From DATJBF01 sp035516795 (GTDB lineage: Bacteria > Verrucomicrobiota > Verrucomicrobiia > Palsa-1439): a DNA stretch of 64,000 nucleotides. The notes below the pieces were generated by a model. It did no database searches, had not been told where the DNA came from, and saw only the letters and a program-made list of their open reading frames with translations. The stretch is taken from positions 40,831-104,830 of the forward strand of contig DATIZX010000088.1 of assembly GCA_035516795.1 (NCBI GenBank), given 5' to 3'. The position numbers were made by a program, and so were the translations under genes. The first letter of the stretch is position 1. Each line of letters opens with the position of its first letter. Positions 34,125 to 43,575 of this stretch are shown here, one piece after another.

Positions 34125-34229
34125 ACCCCGCAATGCGTCCCGCACTATAGGCGCGACGTTCCCCTCTCGCAACGAAAAATCCCATGGCTGGGAATAGGAG
34201 TCTTGATCTCTAGGCTCAACCGAATCCGG

Positions 34230-34256
34230 CAGACGAAATGGAATTCTATCCGGTCA
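34230..34256 (+). repeat. Direct repeat, left copy, upstream of the GH13 gene
   Basis: A 27-base motif (CAGACGAAATGGAATTCTAT and then CCGGTCA) that recurs at 38882-38908 with one mismatch. The two copies flank the GH13 gene at a distance of about 4.65 kb. No terminal inverted repeats or transposase accompany them. Confidence 0.7.
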
Positions 34257-34498
34257 GGCCTTTGCCTTCCGCAACACGCATTTATCTTGCTTTTCCAGAG
34301 AAACCAGGTTTACAAACATCTCAGCGCCCCGAGGGGCTAGACCTGAAGGCTCCGAAATGCCTCACGTCCGCGCGTGAGGTTGGGAGTAGAAAATGGAATC
34401 GTTGCGAGGCATCAACGGAGGCGGTCTTGAATGAGGGGAGCGCTCAAGCTCTTCGCTCTGCTTCGCCTATGATGATCCCGACTGCGAACTCTTTTGCC
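34257..34498 (+). other. Leader region of the GH13 gene with two hairpins
   Basis: Between tRNA-Arg and the GH13 start lies about 370 bases without a recognised gene. It holds GCCCCGAGGGGC at 34326-34337 and a perfect 7-bp stem CCTCACG/CGTGAGG at 34360-34379. The reading frame of the GH13 gene is open back to 34238, but these residues are not protein-like and precede a clear signal peptide. Confidence 0.45.
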
Positions 34499-37400
34499 AT
34501 GCGCAAGACGACCAGGCACACTTTCCTTTGCATCGGTGTTCTTCTCCAGCTCACATGCCTGCTGGCCGCGGCCGGACATTTCCCCTCTCCTAATGACTGG
34601 CGCGATGAGAACATCTATCAAATTTTCACCGATCGTTTTTTCGACGGCGATCCGTCCAATGATAATGCCGAGAGTGTCCATGGGTCGCCTTATGCCCCGA
34701 CCGACAGCCACGGGATCCACGGCGGGGATTTCAAGGGGATCCAGCAGAAGTTGGATTACATCAAAGCGCTTGGGGTGACTGCCATCTGGATCAATCCTAT
34801 CCCACTGAACGTGGGTGGCAATTCTGCCTACCACGGTTATGCGGCGCAGGACTTTTATACGCTGGCGCCGCACTGGGGCACGATGGCGGATCTTTCAAAC
34901 ATGGTCGCAGCGGCGCATGCGCGCGGCATCAAAGTCATTCTCGATGTCGTCTGCAATCATACCGGCGACCTCACCTACGGTACCGATGCGGGTTGGCCGA
35001 ATTTCATTTATCCGCCCGGCGGTTATCACCTGCAGTATTACGACAGCGCCAACCAGCATGCTTTCCCGTTCAATCCGACCAACGTGGTGCCGGCGGACCT
35101 CTCGACGATCTTCCACACCAATGGCGCTATCCAGGACTTCGGTGACACCCAGCAGGTGGTCCTCGGAGAGTTGAGTGGTCTCGACGATTTGCGCACCGAA
35201 AGCACCTACGTCCGCACCAATATGATAAACATTTACACCAACTGGGTCGGCCTCGCTGATTTCGACGGCTTCCGCGTGGACACGGCGAAACACGTGGACT
35301 ACGGCTTCTGGCAGTATTGGTGCCCGGCGCTCCACCAGTTCGGCAGCTCAATCGGCAAATCCAACTTCTTCATGTTCGGCGAGGCCTTCGACGGCTCCGA
35401 GTCGTTGGTTGGCTCGTACACGGGCGCGGAAGGCGGCGGCCCGTTCAAGTTCGATTCCATGTTGGATTACCCGCTGTATTTCACCATCAATCCTGTCTTT
35501 TCCCAAGCTTATGCTGCCACGCAGCAGATTGAAAATCACTACAACGCCATTGCGGCGAATTACGACTCGAACGCTTGGTATCGACTGGTCACGTTCCTCG
35601 ACAACCACGATAATCCTCGCTTCCTAAGTTCGGGTGATGCCAACGACGACACCAACCGTCTCACCGTCGCGCTGGAGTTCCTCTACACTTCGCGCGGCGT
35701 TCCCTGCCTTTACTATGGCACCGAGCAGGCGTTCGATGGCAACGGTGACCCAAACGATCGTGAAGACATGTTCGCCGGCCAATTCGAGCAGGGTCCTTCG
35801 GTAGGCGACAATTTCAATGAGACGCATCCGCTCTTTCGGTTAGTCGCCAAGCTCAACAATTTCCGCAGGCTCTATCCCGCCTTGCGCACCGGGATGCAGT
35901 ATAATCTCTCTAGCGACCCATCTGGCCCCGGCTTGTTCGCCTATTCCCGCGTGCTTAGCAATGAGGAGGTCTTTGTCGTCTTGAACACCGCTGGTTACTC
36001 GGAGGCACTATCGAATTGTGCCACCAGCTATGCTCTCGGGACCGCGCTCGTGAATCTGTTCGACACCAACGAAACCGTCACCATCATCAGTGCCGGCGCC
36101 ACCAACATGACTCCGACAATCGTCGTGCCGGCCATGACCACCAAAGCTTTCATTTCCCGGTCGCTTCTCCAACCGCTCGATCCCGTGGTCCTCAGTCAAA
36201 GCCCGTCCCACGCGAATACCAACGTCTCTGTCGCGACGCCCGTCGTTCTGGTTTTCAGCAAACCGATGGACACCAATTCGGTACAGGCTGCATTCTCAGT
36301 GACACCGCCGAAATCGGGTGTTTTTAGCTGGTCCGCACTCCACAACACGATGACGTTCACCCCCAACGCCCCCGGCTGGCCACTGCTCAGCACCAACCAG
36401 GTTCACCTCTCGACAAATGCGATTGATTCGGTCGACGGGCTGGCGCTCTACGCGTCTTTTGACACCTACTTCTTTACTTCCCATGATATTGTCGCTGCCG
36501 GCTCCGTCGTGAGTGGTGGTAATGGGAATGGGTTCATCGATCCCAATGAGTGCGATTCACTTAATCTGGTCGTCCAGAATATCGGCGGAGGGACGGCCTC
36601 GACCGTCAACGCCATATTGACGACCACCACACCCGGTGTCAGCATCACACAGCCCCTGTCCACCTATCCGGACCTTCTGCCCGGTGCCTCGGCCACGAAC
36701 GTCACGCCGTTCAAATTCGGCACCGCAGCGCCGTACGGCTGCGGTACGCCGGTGTCGTTCTCGCTGGCTCTTACGTATCCTGGTGGCTCGAACAATGTGA
36801 ATTATGTTATAGCACCCATTGCGAGTACTTACACCGTCACACTGTCCAACGGGGTGAGCATCGTGCCGGGGACAGCCGATTCGGCCAATCATGGTGACGA
36901 TTACACCACGCCGATCAATTTGCCTTTCTCCTACACCTTCTTTGGCCAGAACTTTACCAGTGTAAACCTCGGTCCCAACGGAAACCTGCAATTCCTTAGC
37001 AGCAACTACGAGTGGAACAATACCTGTCTGCCTTACAGCGGCTTCTCCTACGCCATTATGCCGTTTTGGGATGATCTGCGTACGGATTGCGCCGGGGGCG
37101 GCATCTTCACTTCCATCAGCGGCATCGCGCCCAATCGCATCTTCAATATCGAATGGCGCGCCACGTACTGGAATTACTATTGCGCCGGCGCGTCCCTGAA
37201 TTTTGAAGTTCGCCTCTACGAAAATCAGGCCCGCTTCGACATTATCTACGGCACACTCAACGGAAATGGCAGCTCGGCCACCGTCGGTATCCAGAAGGAT
37301 ACCGGGAGCAGTTTCGACCAGTTTGAATGCAACGCCGGCGGCCTGACCAGTGGCATGATGTTGACCTATCAGATCCCTTGCACCGACGGAGGTGGGACGT

Positions 37401-38815
37401 GCCCGACAGTCGCCGATTTCACTGGCACACCGACCAGCGGTCCGGCCCCGCTGCCGGTCAACTTTACCGATGATTCGATCGGCGTGATCACGAACCGGTT
37501 CTGGAACTTCGGAGACGGCACTACGGCCAACGTCACGATTACCAACGTGTCGCACACGTACGCGGCGGGCACCTACCCTGTAACACTGGTGGTCACAGGC
37601 CCCGGACTGGTCAGCACCAACAGTCAGCCGGCTTACATCACGGCGCTGTCGCCGTTTCAAGTGTGGCAAATTCAATACTTTGGCAGCACGAATAATCCGT
37701 TGGCGCAGGCCAATGTCGACCCGGATAACGATGGATATAACGACCTCCAGGAATTTCACTCTGCCACCAATCCGACCAACTCTGCCAGTCATCCCACCGG
37801 GTTCTCTCCAAACCTGCTGGGTTGGTGGAAATTCGATGAGGGTTACGGGTCCACCACTGCCGATTCCTCGCTGAACGACAACACCGGAATGATTTCAGGC
37901 CCATCGTGGCAGTGGACGGGTGGTCTGTTCGGACCCGCCTTATACTTCGGAGGAGAAGATCAAGTGGCGGTCTCCAATTCCGCATCTCTCAACCCAGTGC
38001 AAGCCATCACAGTATCGGCCTGGGTCAACCCAAATAATTGGTACAACTATCCTCGGATTCTGGAAAAGGGCAAGTCCAACAACCAATATGGGCTGTTTGT
38101 GAACCCTGCCGGCCAGTTGGTGTTTGCCCTGTACGGTGTCACCAACGGCATGCTCGTTACAGCTCTGCCTTCTGAGCTGGCTTGGCATCAGATAGCCGGC
38201 GTCTATGATGGGACGTTGATCAGTCTGTATATCGACGGGCAAGTCGTCACGCAGCAGACCGCCAGTGGACAGATACCGGTTACAGCCGACCCGTTGGCCA
38301 TCGGATTCAGACCAGCAGCCAACGTGTTCTATTATTTCCAAGGTATCATCGATGATGTGCGAATCTACGGACGGGCACTGTCGGCCAGTGAGATTGTACA
38401 ACTCTACAACACGGACACGATCGGCGACGGCATTGCGAATTGGTGGCGTCAACGGTATTTTGGAGACGGTTCGCAAACCAATGTCGCGTCGTGCGCCACG
38501 TGCGATTACGATCAGACGGGTCAGAATAATCTTTTTAAGTATACGGCCGGCTTGGATCCGACTGATGCCTCGTCGGTATTCCGCTTGCAGATCTCGGGCG
38601 TCACGAACCGGCCTTCGCAGGTTGATTTGCTCTTTGCGCCACTTGCCTTGGGCCGCACATACGCGCCCCAATTCAGTACAGATTTGGTAAGCGGCATCTG
38701 GTTGCCACTCCCGAGTTACCTGGGTCCGGTTACAAACGGCAGTCAAGTCACTATTACCGACACGAATGCCGTTGGGCCGGAGCAATTCTATCGCATAAAC
38801 ATCTCGCCGCCGTGA
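34499..38815 (+). CDS. Large secreted GH13 alpha-amylase-type protein with nidogen-like, PKD and LamG domains
   Basis: A 1438-residue secreted protein. After the signal peptide (TFLCIGVLLQLTCLLAAA), residues about 35-560 form a GH13 barrel: DVVCNHTG (region I), GFRVDTAKHVD with the nucleophile (II), FMFGEAFDG with the acid (III) and FLDNHDNPRF (IV). An SbsA-type Ig domain (VVLVFSKPMDTNS), a CARDB-like domain, a nidogen-like domain (FSYTFFGQNF to VGIQKDTG), a PKD domain (FWNFGDGTTANVTI), a LamG/concanavalin-like domain (about 1106-1304) and the verrucomicrobial C-terminal FYRI domain follow. It is predicted to hydrolyse alpha-glucans at or outside the cell surface, the accessory domains mediating carbohydrate or surface binding. 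ATG 34499 is chosen for the signal peptide; ATG 34469 is possible. Confidence 0.93.
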   Translation: MRKTTRHTFLCIGVLLQLTCLLAAAGHFPSPNDWRDENIYQIFTDRFFDGDPSNDNAESVHGSPYAPTDSHGIHGGDFKGIQQKLDYIKALGVTAIWINPIPLNVGGNSAYHGYAAQDFYTLAPHWGTMADLSNMVAAAHARGIKVILDVVCNHTGDLTYGTDAGWPNFIYPPGGYHLQYYDSANQHAFPFNPTNVVPADLSTIFHTNGAIQDFGDTQQVVLGELSGLDDLRTESTYVRTNMINIYTNWVGLADFDGFRVDTAKHVDYGFWQYWCPALHQFGSSIGKSNFFMFGEAFDGSESLVGSYTGAEGGGPFKFDSMLDYPLYFTINPVFSQAYAATQQIENHYNAIAANYDSNAWYRLVTFLDNHDNPRFLSSGDANDDTNRLTVALEFLYTSRGVPCLYYGTEQAFDGNGDPNDREDMFAGQFEQGPSVGDNFNETHPLFRLVAKLNNFRRLYPALRTGMQYNLSSDPSGPGLFAYSRVLSNEEVFVVLNTAGYSEALSNCATSYALGTALVNLFDTNETVTIISAGATNMTPTIVVPAMTTKAFISRSLLQPLDPVVLSQSPSHANTNVSVATPVVLVFSKPMDTNSVQAAFSVTPPKSGVFSWSALHNTMTFTPNAPGWPLLSTNQVHLSTNAIDSVDGLALYASFDTYFFTSHDIVAAGSVVSGGNGNGFIDPNECDSLNLVVQNIGGGTASTVNAILTTTTPGVSITQPLSTYPDLLPGASATNVTPFKFGTAAPYGCGTPVSFSLALTYPGGSNNVNYVIAPIASTYTVTLSNGVSIVPGTADSANHGDDYTTPINLPFSYTFFGQNFTSVNLGPNGNLQFLSSNYEWNNTCLPYSGFSYAIMPFWDDLRTDCAGGGIFTSISGIAPNRIFNIEWRATYWNYYCAGASLNFEVRLYENQARFDIIYGTLNGNGSSATVGIQKDTGSSFDQFECNAGGLTSGMMLTYQIPCTDGGGTCPTVADFTGTPTSGPAPLPVNFTDDSIGVITNRFWNFGDGTTANVTITNVSHTYAAGTYPVTLVVTGPGLVSTNSQPAYITALSPFQVWQIQYFGSTNNPLAQANVDPDNDGYNDLQEFHSATNPTNSASHPTGFSPNLLGWWKFDEGYGSTTADSSLNDNTGMISGPSWQWTGGLFGPALYFGGEDQVAVSNSASLNPVQAITVSAWVNPNNWYNYPRILEKGKSNNQYGLFVNPAGQLVFALYGVTNGMLVTALPSELAWHQIAGVYDGTLISLYIDGQVVTQQTASGQIPVTADPLAIGFRPAANVFYYFQGIIDDVRIYGRALSASEIVQLYNTDTIGDGIANWWRQRYFGDGSQTNVASCATCDYDQTGQNNLFKYTAGLDPTDASSVFRLQISGVTNRPSQVDLLFAPLALGRTYAPQFSTDLVSGIWLPLPSYLGPVTNGSQVTITDTNAVGPEQFYRINISPP

Positions 38816-38881
38816 TGAAACGTTAAGCTCAATTCTGAGCCCCCGATTCCCTGTTGGTGTCGCTCGTCAACTCGTGTCCAG

Positions 38882-38908
38882 CAGACGAAATGGATTTCTA
38901 TCCGGTCA
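38882..38908 (+). repeat. Direct repeat, right copy, downstream of the GH13 gene
   Basis: Matches 34230-34256 at 26 of 27 positions, same orientation. It lies 67 bases beyond the GH13 stop codon. Confidence 0.7.
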
Positions 38909-39030
38909 TCCGTGCCGACAATTCGCGAGCCAATGACTTCCCCGACTGCATCAAGCCAATCTGCGTGTTGAAACGTGGAAATCAACCGGCGATTTGGGCT
39001 GTAGCGTCGAGACGATTGGTGTTGGCGGTT

Positions 39031-39056
39031 ACAGACTGCCGCTACAGTTCTGAAAC
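39031..39056. repeat. Dispersed repeat type 2, copy b
   Basis: ACAGACTGCCGCTACAGTTC and following bases match the 29576-29601 copy at about 20 of 26 positions. A preceding CTGTAGC/GGCGGTTAC pair suggests it is part of a larger hairpin. Confidence 0.45.
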
Positions 39057-39147
39057 TGTTGCTGACCGAATGAGAACCTGATACTCTGACGACGATTCCA
39101 GCGAGTGGTCCCGACCGACCAACCGGAAGAATCCAGGAGAACTCAAC

Positions 39148-39978
39148 ATGGAAATGCGATATGCACCTGATTTGACACGTTACCCGCGGTTGACCACCGC
39201 CGAGTTACGAGCGGGGTATTTAATCGAGAAGCTGTTTCAACCGGGCAGCGTGCAATTGCTCTACACGGACGTGGACCGGGCTGTCGTGGGCGGCGTCGTG
39301 CCCACAGGACAGAAGCTTTTGTTGGGCACGGCGAAGGAATTGGCTTCGGCGTATTTCGCCGAACGACGCGAACTCGGCGTGATCAATATCGGCGGAAAAG
39401 GCACGATTGCGGTGGATGGGAAAGAGCTTTCGTTGGAGAAGCGGGATTGCCTGTACATCGGACGCGGCAGCCAGAAGATCGAATTTGCCAGCGCAAATCC
39501 GAAGGCGCCGGCCTGGTTTTATCTGGTGAGTTATCCGGCGCACACGACGTATCCCACAAAACTCGTTACCCCGAAGGACGCCGAGCCGGCGAATCTTGGA
39601 TCGCAGCGCGAGTGCAATCAGCGAACGATTTACAAGTACATTCATCTCAACGGCGTCAAGAGTTGCCAGTTGGTGATGGGGTTTACGGAATTGAAAGAGG
39701 GCAGCGTCTGGAACACAATGCCGCCGCACACCCATACGCGGCGCACCGAAGTCTATCTGTATTTCGATGTGGCGCCGGACGCAGCAGTATTTCATACGAT
39801 GGGTCCAACGGATGAGACGCGGCACCTGATTGTGCGCAATGGCGAAGTGGTATTGTCGCCGCCGTGGTCGATGCACTGCGGAGCGGGAACCCGGGCCTAC
39901 TCGTTCATTTGGGCCATGGGCGGCGAAAACCAGGAGTTCGCCGACATGGATCAGATCAAGGTGGAAGAATTGCAGTGA
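39148..39978 (+). CDS. kduI: 5-dehydro-4-deoxy-D-glucuronate isomerase KduI
   Basis: A 276-residue cupin isomerase converting 4-deoxy-L-threo-5-hexosulose uronate (the product of unsaturated uronate hydrolysis) to 3-deoxy-D-glycero-2,5-hexodiulosonate. The zinc ligands are in the MPPHTHTRRTEVYLYFD motif and the later SPPWSMHCGAG histidine; the start MEMRYAPDLTRY is family-typical. AGGAGAAC precedes the ATG. It is followed 105 bases later by kduD; a dispersed palindrome sits between them. This is the first gene of the pectin region and fits supply by the GH105 enzyme. Confidence 0.97.
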   Translation: MEMRYAPDLTRYPRLTTAELRAGYLIEKLFQPGSVQLLYTDVDRAVVGGVVPTGQKLLLGTAKELASAYFAERRELGVINIGGKGTIAVDGKELSLEKRDCLYIGRGSQKIEFASANPKAPAWFYLVSYPAHTTYPTKLVTPKDAEPANLGSQRECNQRTIYKYIHLNGVKSCQLVMGFTELKEGSVWNTMPPHTHTRRTEVYLYFDVAPDAAVFHTMGPTDETRHLIVRNGEVVLSPPWSMHCGAGTRAYSFIWAMGGENQEFADMDQIKVEELQ

Positions 39979-39998
39979 GTGATTAAAATCAGCCAATT

Positions 39999-40054
39999 GT
40001 AGCCGCAGGCTTTAGCCTGCGAAGACACCGCGCACCTGTAAAGGGTGCGGCTAC
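39999..40054 (+). repeat. Dispersed palindromic element, copy 2 (kduI-kduD gap)
   Basis: GTAGCCGCAGGCTTTAGCCT and GCACCTGTAAAGGGTGCGGC form two hairpins within outer GTAGCC/GGCTAC ends. It is nearly identical in layout to the copy inside the DUF2339 gene and may act as an intercistronic RNA structure here. Confidence 0.85.
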
Positions 40055-40082
40055 AGGAACACGCCTTCAAGGAGACAAAAAC

Positions 40083-40847
40083 ATGGCGATTCTGGATCAA
40101 TTCAAATTGGATGGCAAAGTGGCGATCGTCACGGGAGCCGGACGCGGGTTGGGGCAGGGGATCGCGTTCGGCCTTGCCGAAGCCGGCGCTGATATCGCGG
40201 CGGTCGACGTGGTGGATCAATCCGAAACCAAAGCCGGCGTGGAGAAACGGGGACGACGTTGCACCGCTGTCAAAGCCGACCTATCGAAGAGCGATTGTGT
40301 GCCGCACATTATCGACTCGACTCTCAAAGCGCTTGGTCACATCGACATCCTTTTCAACAACGCTGGCATTATCCGACGCGCACCTTTGACCGAGTTCACG
40401 GAGAAGGATTGGGACGACGTGATCAACATCAACTTGCGCACGCTGTTCTTCCTCAGCCAAGCGGTGGCGAAGGTCATGATCAAACAGGGCAAGGGCGGCA
40501 AGATCATCAACATAGCATCGATGCTCTCGTTTCAGGGCGGCATCCGCGTCCCATCGTACACGGCGTCCAAGAGCGCCGTGATGGGGTTGACCCGGCTCAT
40601 GGGCAACGAACTCGCGCCGCACAGGATCAACGTCAACGCCATCGCGCCGGGTTACATGGCCACCGACAACACCAAAGCCCTTCGGGAAGACGAGAAGCGC
40701 AGTGCTGAGATTCTCGGTCGTATTCCCGCCGGCCGTTGGGGTTTGCCAACGGATCTGCAAGGTGCCGCGGTGTTTCTGGCGTCGCCAGCGTCCGATTACG
40801 TGCAGGCGTACACCATCGCTGTAGACGGCGGCTGGCTGGCGCGGTAA
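40083..40847 (+). CDS. kduD: 2-dehydro-3-deoxy-D-gluconate 5-dehydrogenase KduD
   Basis: A 254-residue classical short-chain dehydrogenase: cofactor motif VTGAGRGLGQGIAFG, NNAG in LFNNAGIIRRAPL, catalytic serine in IINIASMLS and the YTASK pair. It reduces 2,5-diketo-3-deoxygluconate to KDG. Start and length are standard. It follows kduI on the same strand, so the two enzymes give the complete route from unsaturated uronate to KDG. Confidence 0.94.
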   Translation: MAILDQFKLDGKVAIVTGAGRGLGQGIAFGLAEAGADIAAVDVVDQSETKAGVEKRGRRCTAVKADLSKSDCVPHIIDSTLKALGHIDILFNNAGIIRRAPLTEFTEKDWDDVININLRTLFFLSQAVAKVMIKQGKGGKIINIASMLSFQGGIRVPSYTASKSAVMGLTRLMGNELAPHRINVNAIAPGYMATDNTKALREDEKRSAEILGRIPAGRWGLPTDLQGAAVFLASPASDYVQAYTIAVDGGWLAR

Positions 40848-40957
40848 TGCGCTAAAAGTGCGACGATGCGGCCGTTTCTATCGCCGACGCTCGTTGCCAA
40901 TTGAATGCAATGGCGTGCGCTTCACAGAAGCGCAGCTACAAAAGCATTCACCAACTC

Positions 40958-42574
40958 TTACGCTGTGACTCGTTTCAGATTTTCGTCCAGCGGTGTCATC
41001 TGCGGCATCAGCAGGTGCGCGATACCGAGGAGAATCAGGTAGCACGAGCCGGCGGCCAAAAACGCCCAGAAATACCCGGCCGGGCCGCTGGTGGTAAGAA
41101 CCTGGCCGAGGCTGTAGTCGGCGCACATTCCTGCGACGGCGCCGACCATCCCGCCAATGCCAGTGACGGAGGCGATGGCCTTTTTCGGGAAGACGTCGGA
41201 AACGAGAGTGAACACATTGGCCGACCACGCCTGATGTCCGCTCGCCGCAAGCGCGATCAACAGCACGGCGATCCAGTAAAGCTTGTCGGAGCGCGCGCTG
41301 CGGATCAGGGCCGATTCCATTTGCTTGGCCTGCCCGCTGGGGATTGTCGCGCTGACGGCTTTCAAGAATTCCTTGGCCGACGTGTAACTCTTGCCCGAAA
41401 GCGCATGGAGTGCAGTCTGAACTTCGGCCGGCACGGATTCCCTGATCTTGACCCGCTTGGACTTGCCCTCCTCGGTGACGACCTTATCGGTCGTAAAAGT
41501 AGCCTTCTGGAGACGGTCGAAGAAGCGTTCGTTCACGTTGAAGCGCGTGCCGAGTTGAGTGGCAAACATCACCGGCAGGATGAAGAGCGCACATATGAAC
41601 ATGGCGGTCTTGCGAGAACGGTTCACGGTCCAACCCATCTTGATGAAGTGGGACGACAGCCAACCGCCGGCCACGCTGCCACCGTCGGCCAGCACGTAGA
41701 TGATGACCAGCGGCAGTGCGAGACCCTTGATATCCAGGCCGAATTCGTCATACAGAAACTTGCCACCCCAGAACAGGTAGAACCACCAAACCGCGTCGGT
41801 GATTTTGACGGTGGAAAACGCCCACGTTTCACGGAGCGGCAACACCTTGAGCCACGGGACTTTTGTGGTGGCGGATTCGGCCACGGAATCGCTGTTGATG
41901 TAGGCCAATTCCTCTTTGGAAAGGCGCGGGTGCACTTCCGGGCGCCGATAGACCTTCCACCACGTCAGGACCCAGAGCGCGCTGAATGTGCCCGTGGTGA
42001 GGAAGGCGAATTGCCAGTTCGTGCCGTCCGGCCACACCACCAGCGGAATCACAATCGGAGCGAGAATGGCGCCGACGTTGGAACCGGCGTTGAAGACCCC
42101 TGTGGCGAGGGCGCGCTCCTTCTTGGGAAACCATTCCCCGACGGTCTTGATCGCGGCGGGGAAGTTGCCGGATTCACCAAACCCAAGGCCGAATCGTGCG
42201 ATGGAGAAACCGATCAGGCTGAATACCGGTCGGACTGCGGCGTGCAACATGCCGAAGACGCTCCAAATCCCGATCGCCAGCGTATATCCGATGCGCGTCC
42301 CGAGTTTGTCGATGATGGCCCCCATTGCGAGCATGCCGATTGCATACGCCAGCTTGAAGGCGATATTGATCGTAGCGTAATTGGCGTCCGTCCAGTTGAA
42401 CACCTTGTATTGCAGTGTGGGCCCGAGCACACCCAGAATGCTGCGATCCATGTAATTGATGGTCGTTGCGGCAAACAGCAGAGCACAAATCGTCCAACGA
42501 TATCGGCCGGCGGGCTTCAGATGGAGGCCAGCGGCGCTTTTGGGTTTAACGACTGGCGTGCGTGTGTCGCTCAC
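40958..42574 (-). CDS. MFS hexuronate transporter (ACS family, ExuT-like)
   Basis: A 538-residue, 12-span permease. The ACS-family landmarks are INYMDRSILGVLGP, FGLGFGESGNFPAAIKTVGEWFPKKER in two parts, NAGSNVGAILAP and VSDVFPKKAIASVTGIGGM. Relatives import glucuronate and galacturonate with protons. About 90 residues (336-428, from FNVNERFF to RSARSDK) form a hydrophilic insertion between spans 8 and 9, so the protein is about 100 residues longer than normal. It is encoded downstream of an AraC regulator and divergent from uxaE, which supports a uronate substrate. Confidence 0.92.
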   Translation of the reverse strand: MSDTRTPVVKPKSAAGLHLKPAGRYRWTICALLFAATTINYMDRSILGVLGPTLQYKVFNWTDANYATINIAFKLAYAIGMLAMGAIIDKLGTRIGYTLAIGIWSVFGMLHAAVRPVFSLIGFSIARFGLGFGESGNFPAAIKTVGEWFPKKERALATGVFNAGSNVGAILAPIVIPLVVWPDGTNWQFAFLTTGTFSALWVLTWWKVYRRPEVHPRLSKEELAYINSDSVAESATTKVPWLKVLPLRETWAFSTVKITDAVWWFYLFWGGKFLYDEFGLDIKGLALPLVIIYVLADGGSVAGGWLSSHFIKMGWTVNRSRKTAMFICALFILPVMFATQLGTRFNVNERFFDRLQKATFTTDKVVTEEGKSKRVKIRESVPAEVQTALHALSGKSYTSAKEFLKAVSATIPSGQAKQMESALIRSARSDKLYWIAVLLIALAASGHQAWSANVFTLVSDVFPKKAIASVTGIGGMVGAVAGMCADYSLGQVLTTSGPAGYFWAFLAAGSCYLILLGIAHLLMPQMTPLDENLKRVTA

Positions 42575-42729
42575 GTTGTTATCCTCCCCAGAGAATGTGG
42601 TTTAAGGTCCATCCGCTTCGCCGCTCCGTCGTGAAATCCGCACAAACATGCGGAAACGCAGACAATAAAATCCGCATCGCGCGCGGTCAAGGTTGGATTC
42701 CGAAAAGTCTGCTCGCAGCTTCCATCATT

Positions 42730-43575
42730 TCACTCGGCGCGTTGTCCTGTCGGGTTTCGGCCGGTGAATTGTTTGAAGGCGCGACTGAAATCGTTCGGAT
42801 GCCGGTAACCGAGCGAGTAGGCTATCTCCTTGACCGAAAGGGAACCGCCAGTCAGCAATTCCTGCGCACGGGCCATTTTTAATCGCTGAAAGTAAGCGGC
42901 GGGCGATTCACCGTGGTGGCGCTGGAACATCCGCGCCAGCGTGGCCGAGGAGATTTGCAGGTAATCACACAGCGCGCTGACCGGATTGGACTGGGAGAGG
43001 TTTTGCGCCATCCAACGCACCGCCAACTCCATGCGCACCGACGGTTCTGGCGGTTGCGTTTTGCGCCGCACGAGTCGGGTCACGGTGACGTCGATCCCGA
43101 TGCGCAGTTGCTCGATGGCCAGTTTGCTGAGTTCATCCGGGCGTTCCACCTCTTGCCGGCAGAGAGCATGAAGCTGCTCCAGTTTGTGCTGCAAAGACGG
43201 ATCGATCATCCAATGCTGGTAGGCCCCGGGCGCGGGAGTGCACTCGGAACAACAAGGCCGCGTGCGCCAGATCCAGACGAGCAGATCGCAGATCTCATCC
43301 GGCTCGTCCATCCAGCCGCTGGCACAATCCGGGTCGATCACGAGGAAATCGCCCGGCTTAAGAACCTTGCGTTCCTGCTCGAGAACCAAGGCTGGGTTAC
43401 CACGGTCCACCAATACATAATGCCAGCCCGGATGACGGGAAACGGGAATGGGGTGCTGGCCATACTGCCGATGGCCCCAAGCCAGATAAAGAAGGTCCCA
43501 CTGGGCACTTTCGGGGCAAACCCAGCGCGGACGTCCAGGCGGCGGCAAATGCAAAGCCTGCGGCAGTGTGTTCAC
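42730..43575 (-). CDS. AraC-family transcriptional regulator
   Basis: A 281-residue regulator. The N-terminal cupin-like sensor domain (WHYVLVDRG, VLKPGDFLVID) is followed by the C-terminal double helix-turn-helix: LCDYLQISSATLARMFQRHH and VKEIAYSLGYRHPNDFSRAF, ending FTGRNPTGQ. It lies between the ExuT-like transporter (same strand) and the divergent uxaE, so uronate-responsive control of both units is a reasonable inference. Confidence 0.93.
   Translation of the reverse strand: MNTLPQALHLPPPGRPRWVCPESAQWDLLYLAWGHRQYGQHPIPVSRHPGWHYVLVDRGNPALVLEQERKVLKPGDFLVIDPDCASGWMDEPDEICDLLVWIWRTRPCCSECTPAPGAYQHWMIDPSLQHKLEQLHALCRQEVERPDELSKLAIEQLRIGIDVTVTRLVRRKTQPPEPSVRMELAVRWMAQNLSQSNPVSALCDYLQISSATLARMFQRHHGESPAAYFQRLKMARAQELLTGGSLSVKEIAYSLGYRHPNDFSRAFKQFTGRNPTGQRAE

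Larger units (their letters stand above)
38816..39147 (+). other. Intergenic region before kduI with repeats
   Basis: A 332-base gap. It contains the right copy of the 27-base direct repeat (38882-38908) and a type 2 dispersed repeat (39031-39056), followed by the AGGAGAAC ribosome site of kduI. No convincing gene is seen. Confidence 0.5.

Noticed and set aside
34048..34256. Genomic island integrated at tRNA-Arg
   Set aside because: No integrase is present and the 27-base direct repeats do not match the tRNA 3' end, so there is no att-site evidence.
34238..34498. N-terminal extension of the GH13 protein from 34238
   Set aside because: The residues are not protein-like, include an intergenic repeat and hairpins, and would bury the signal peptide; the ATG at 34499 starts directly before it.
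40901..42634. 577-codon frame opposite the ExuT-like transporter
   Set aside because: Charged, low-complexity translation typical of a membrane-protein gene read backwards; the minus strand encodes a full 12-span permease.
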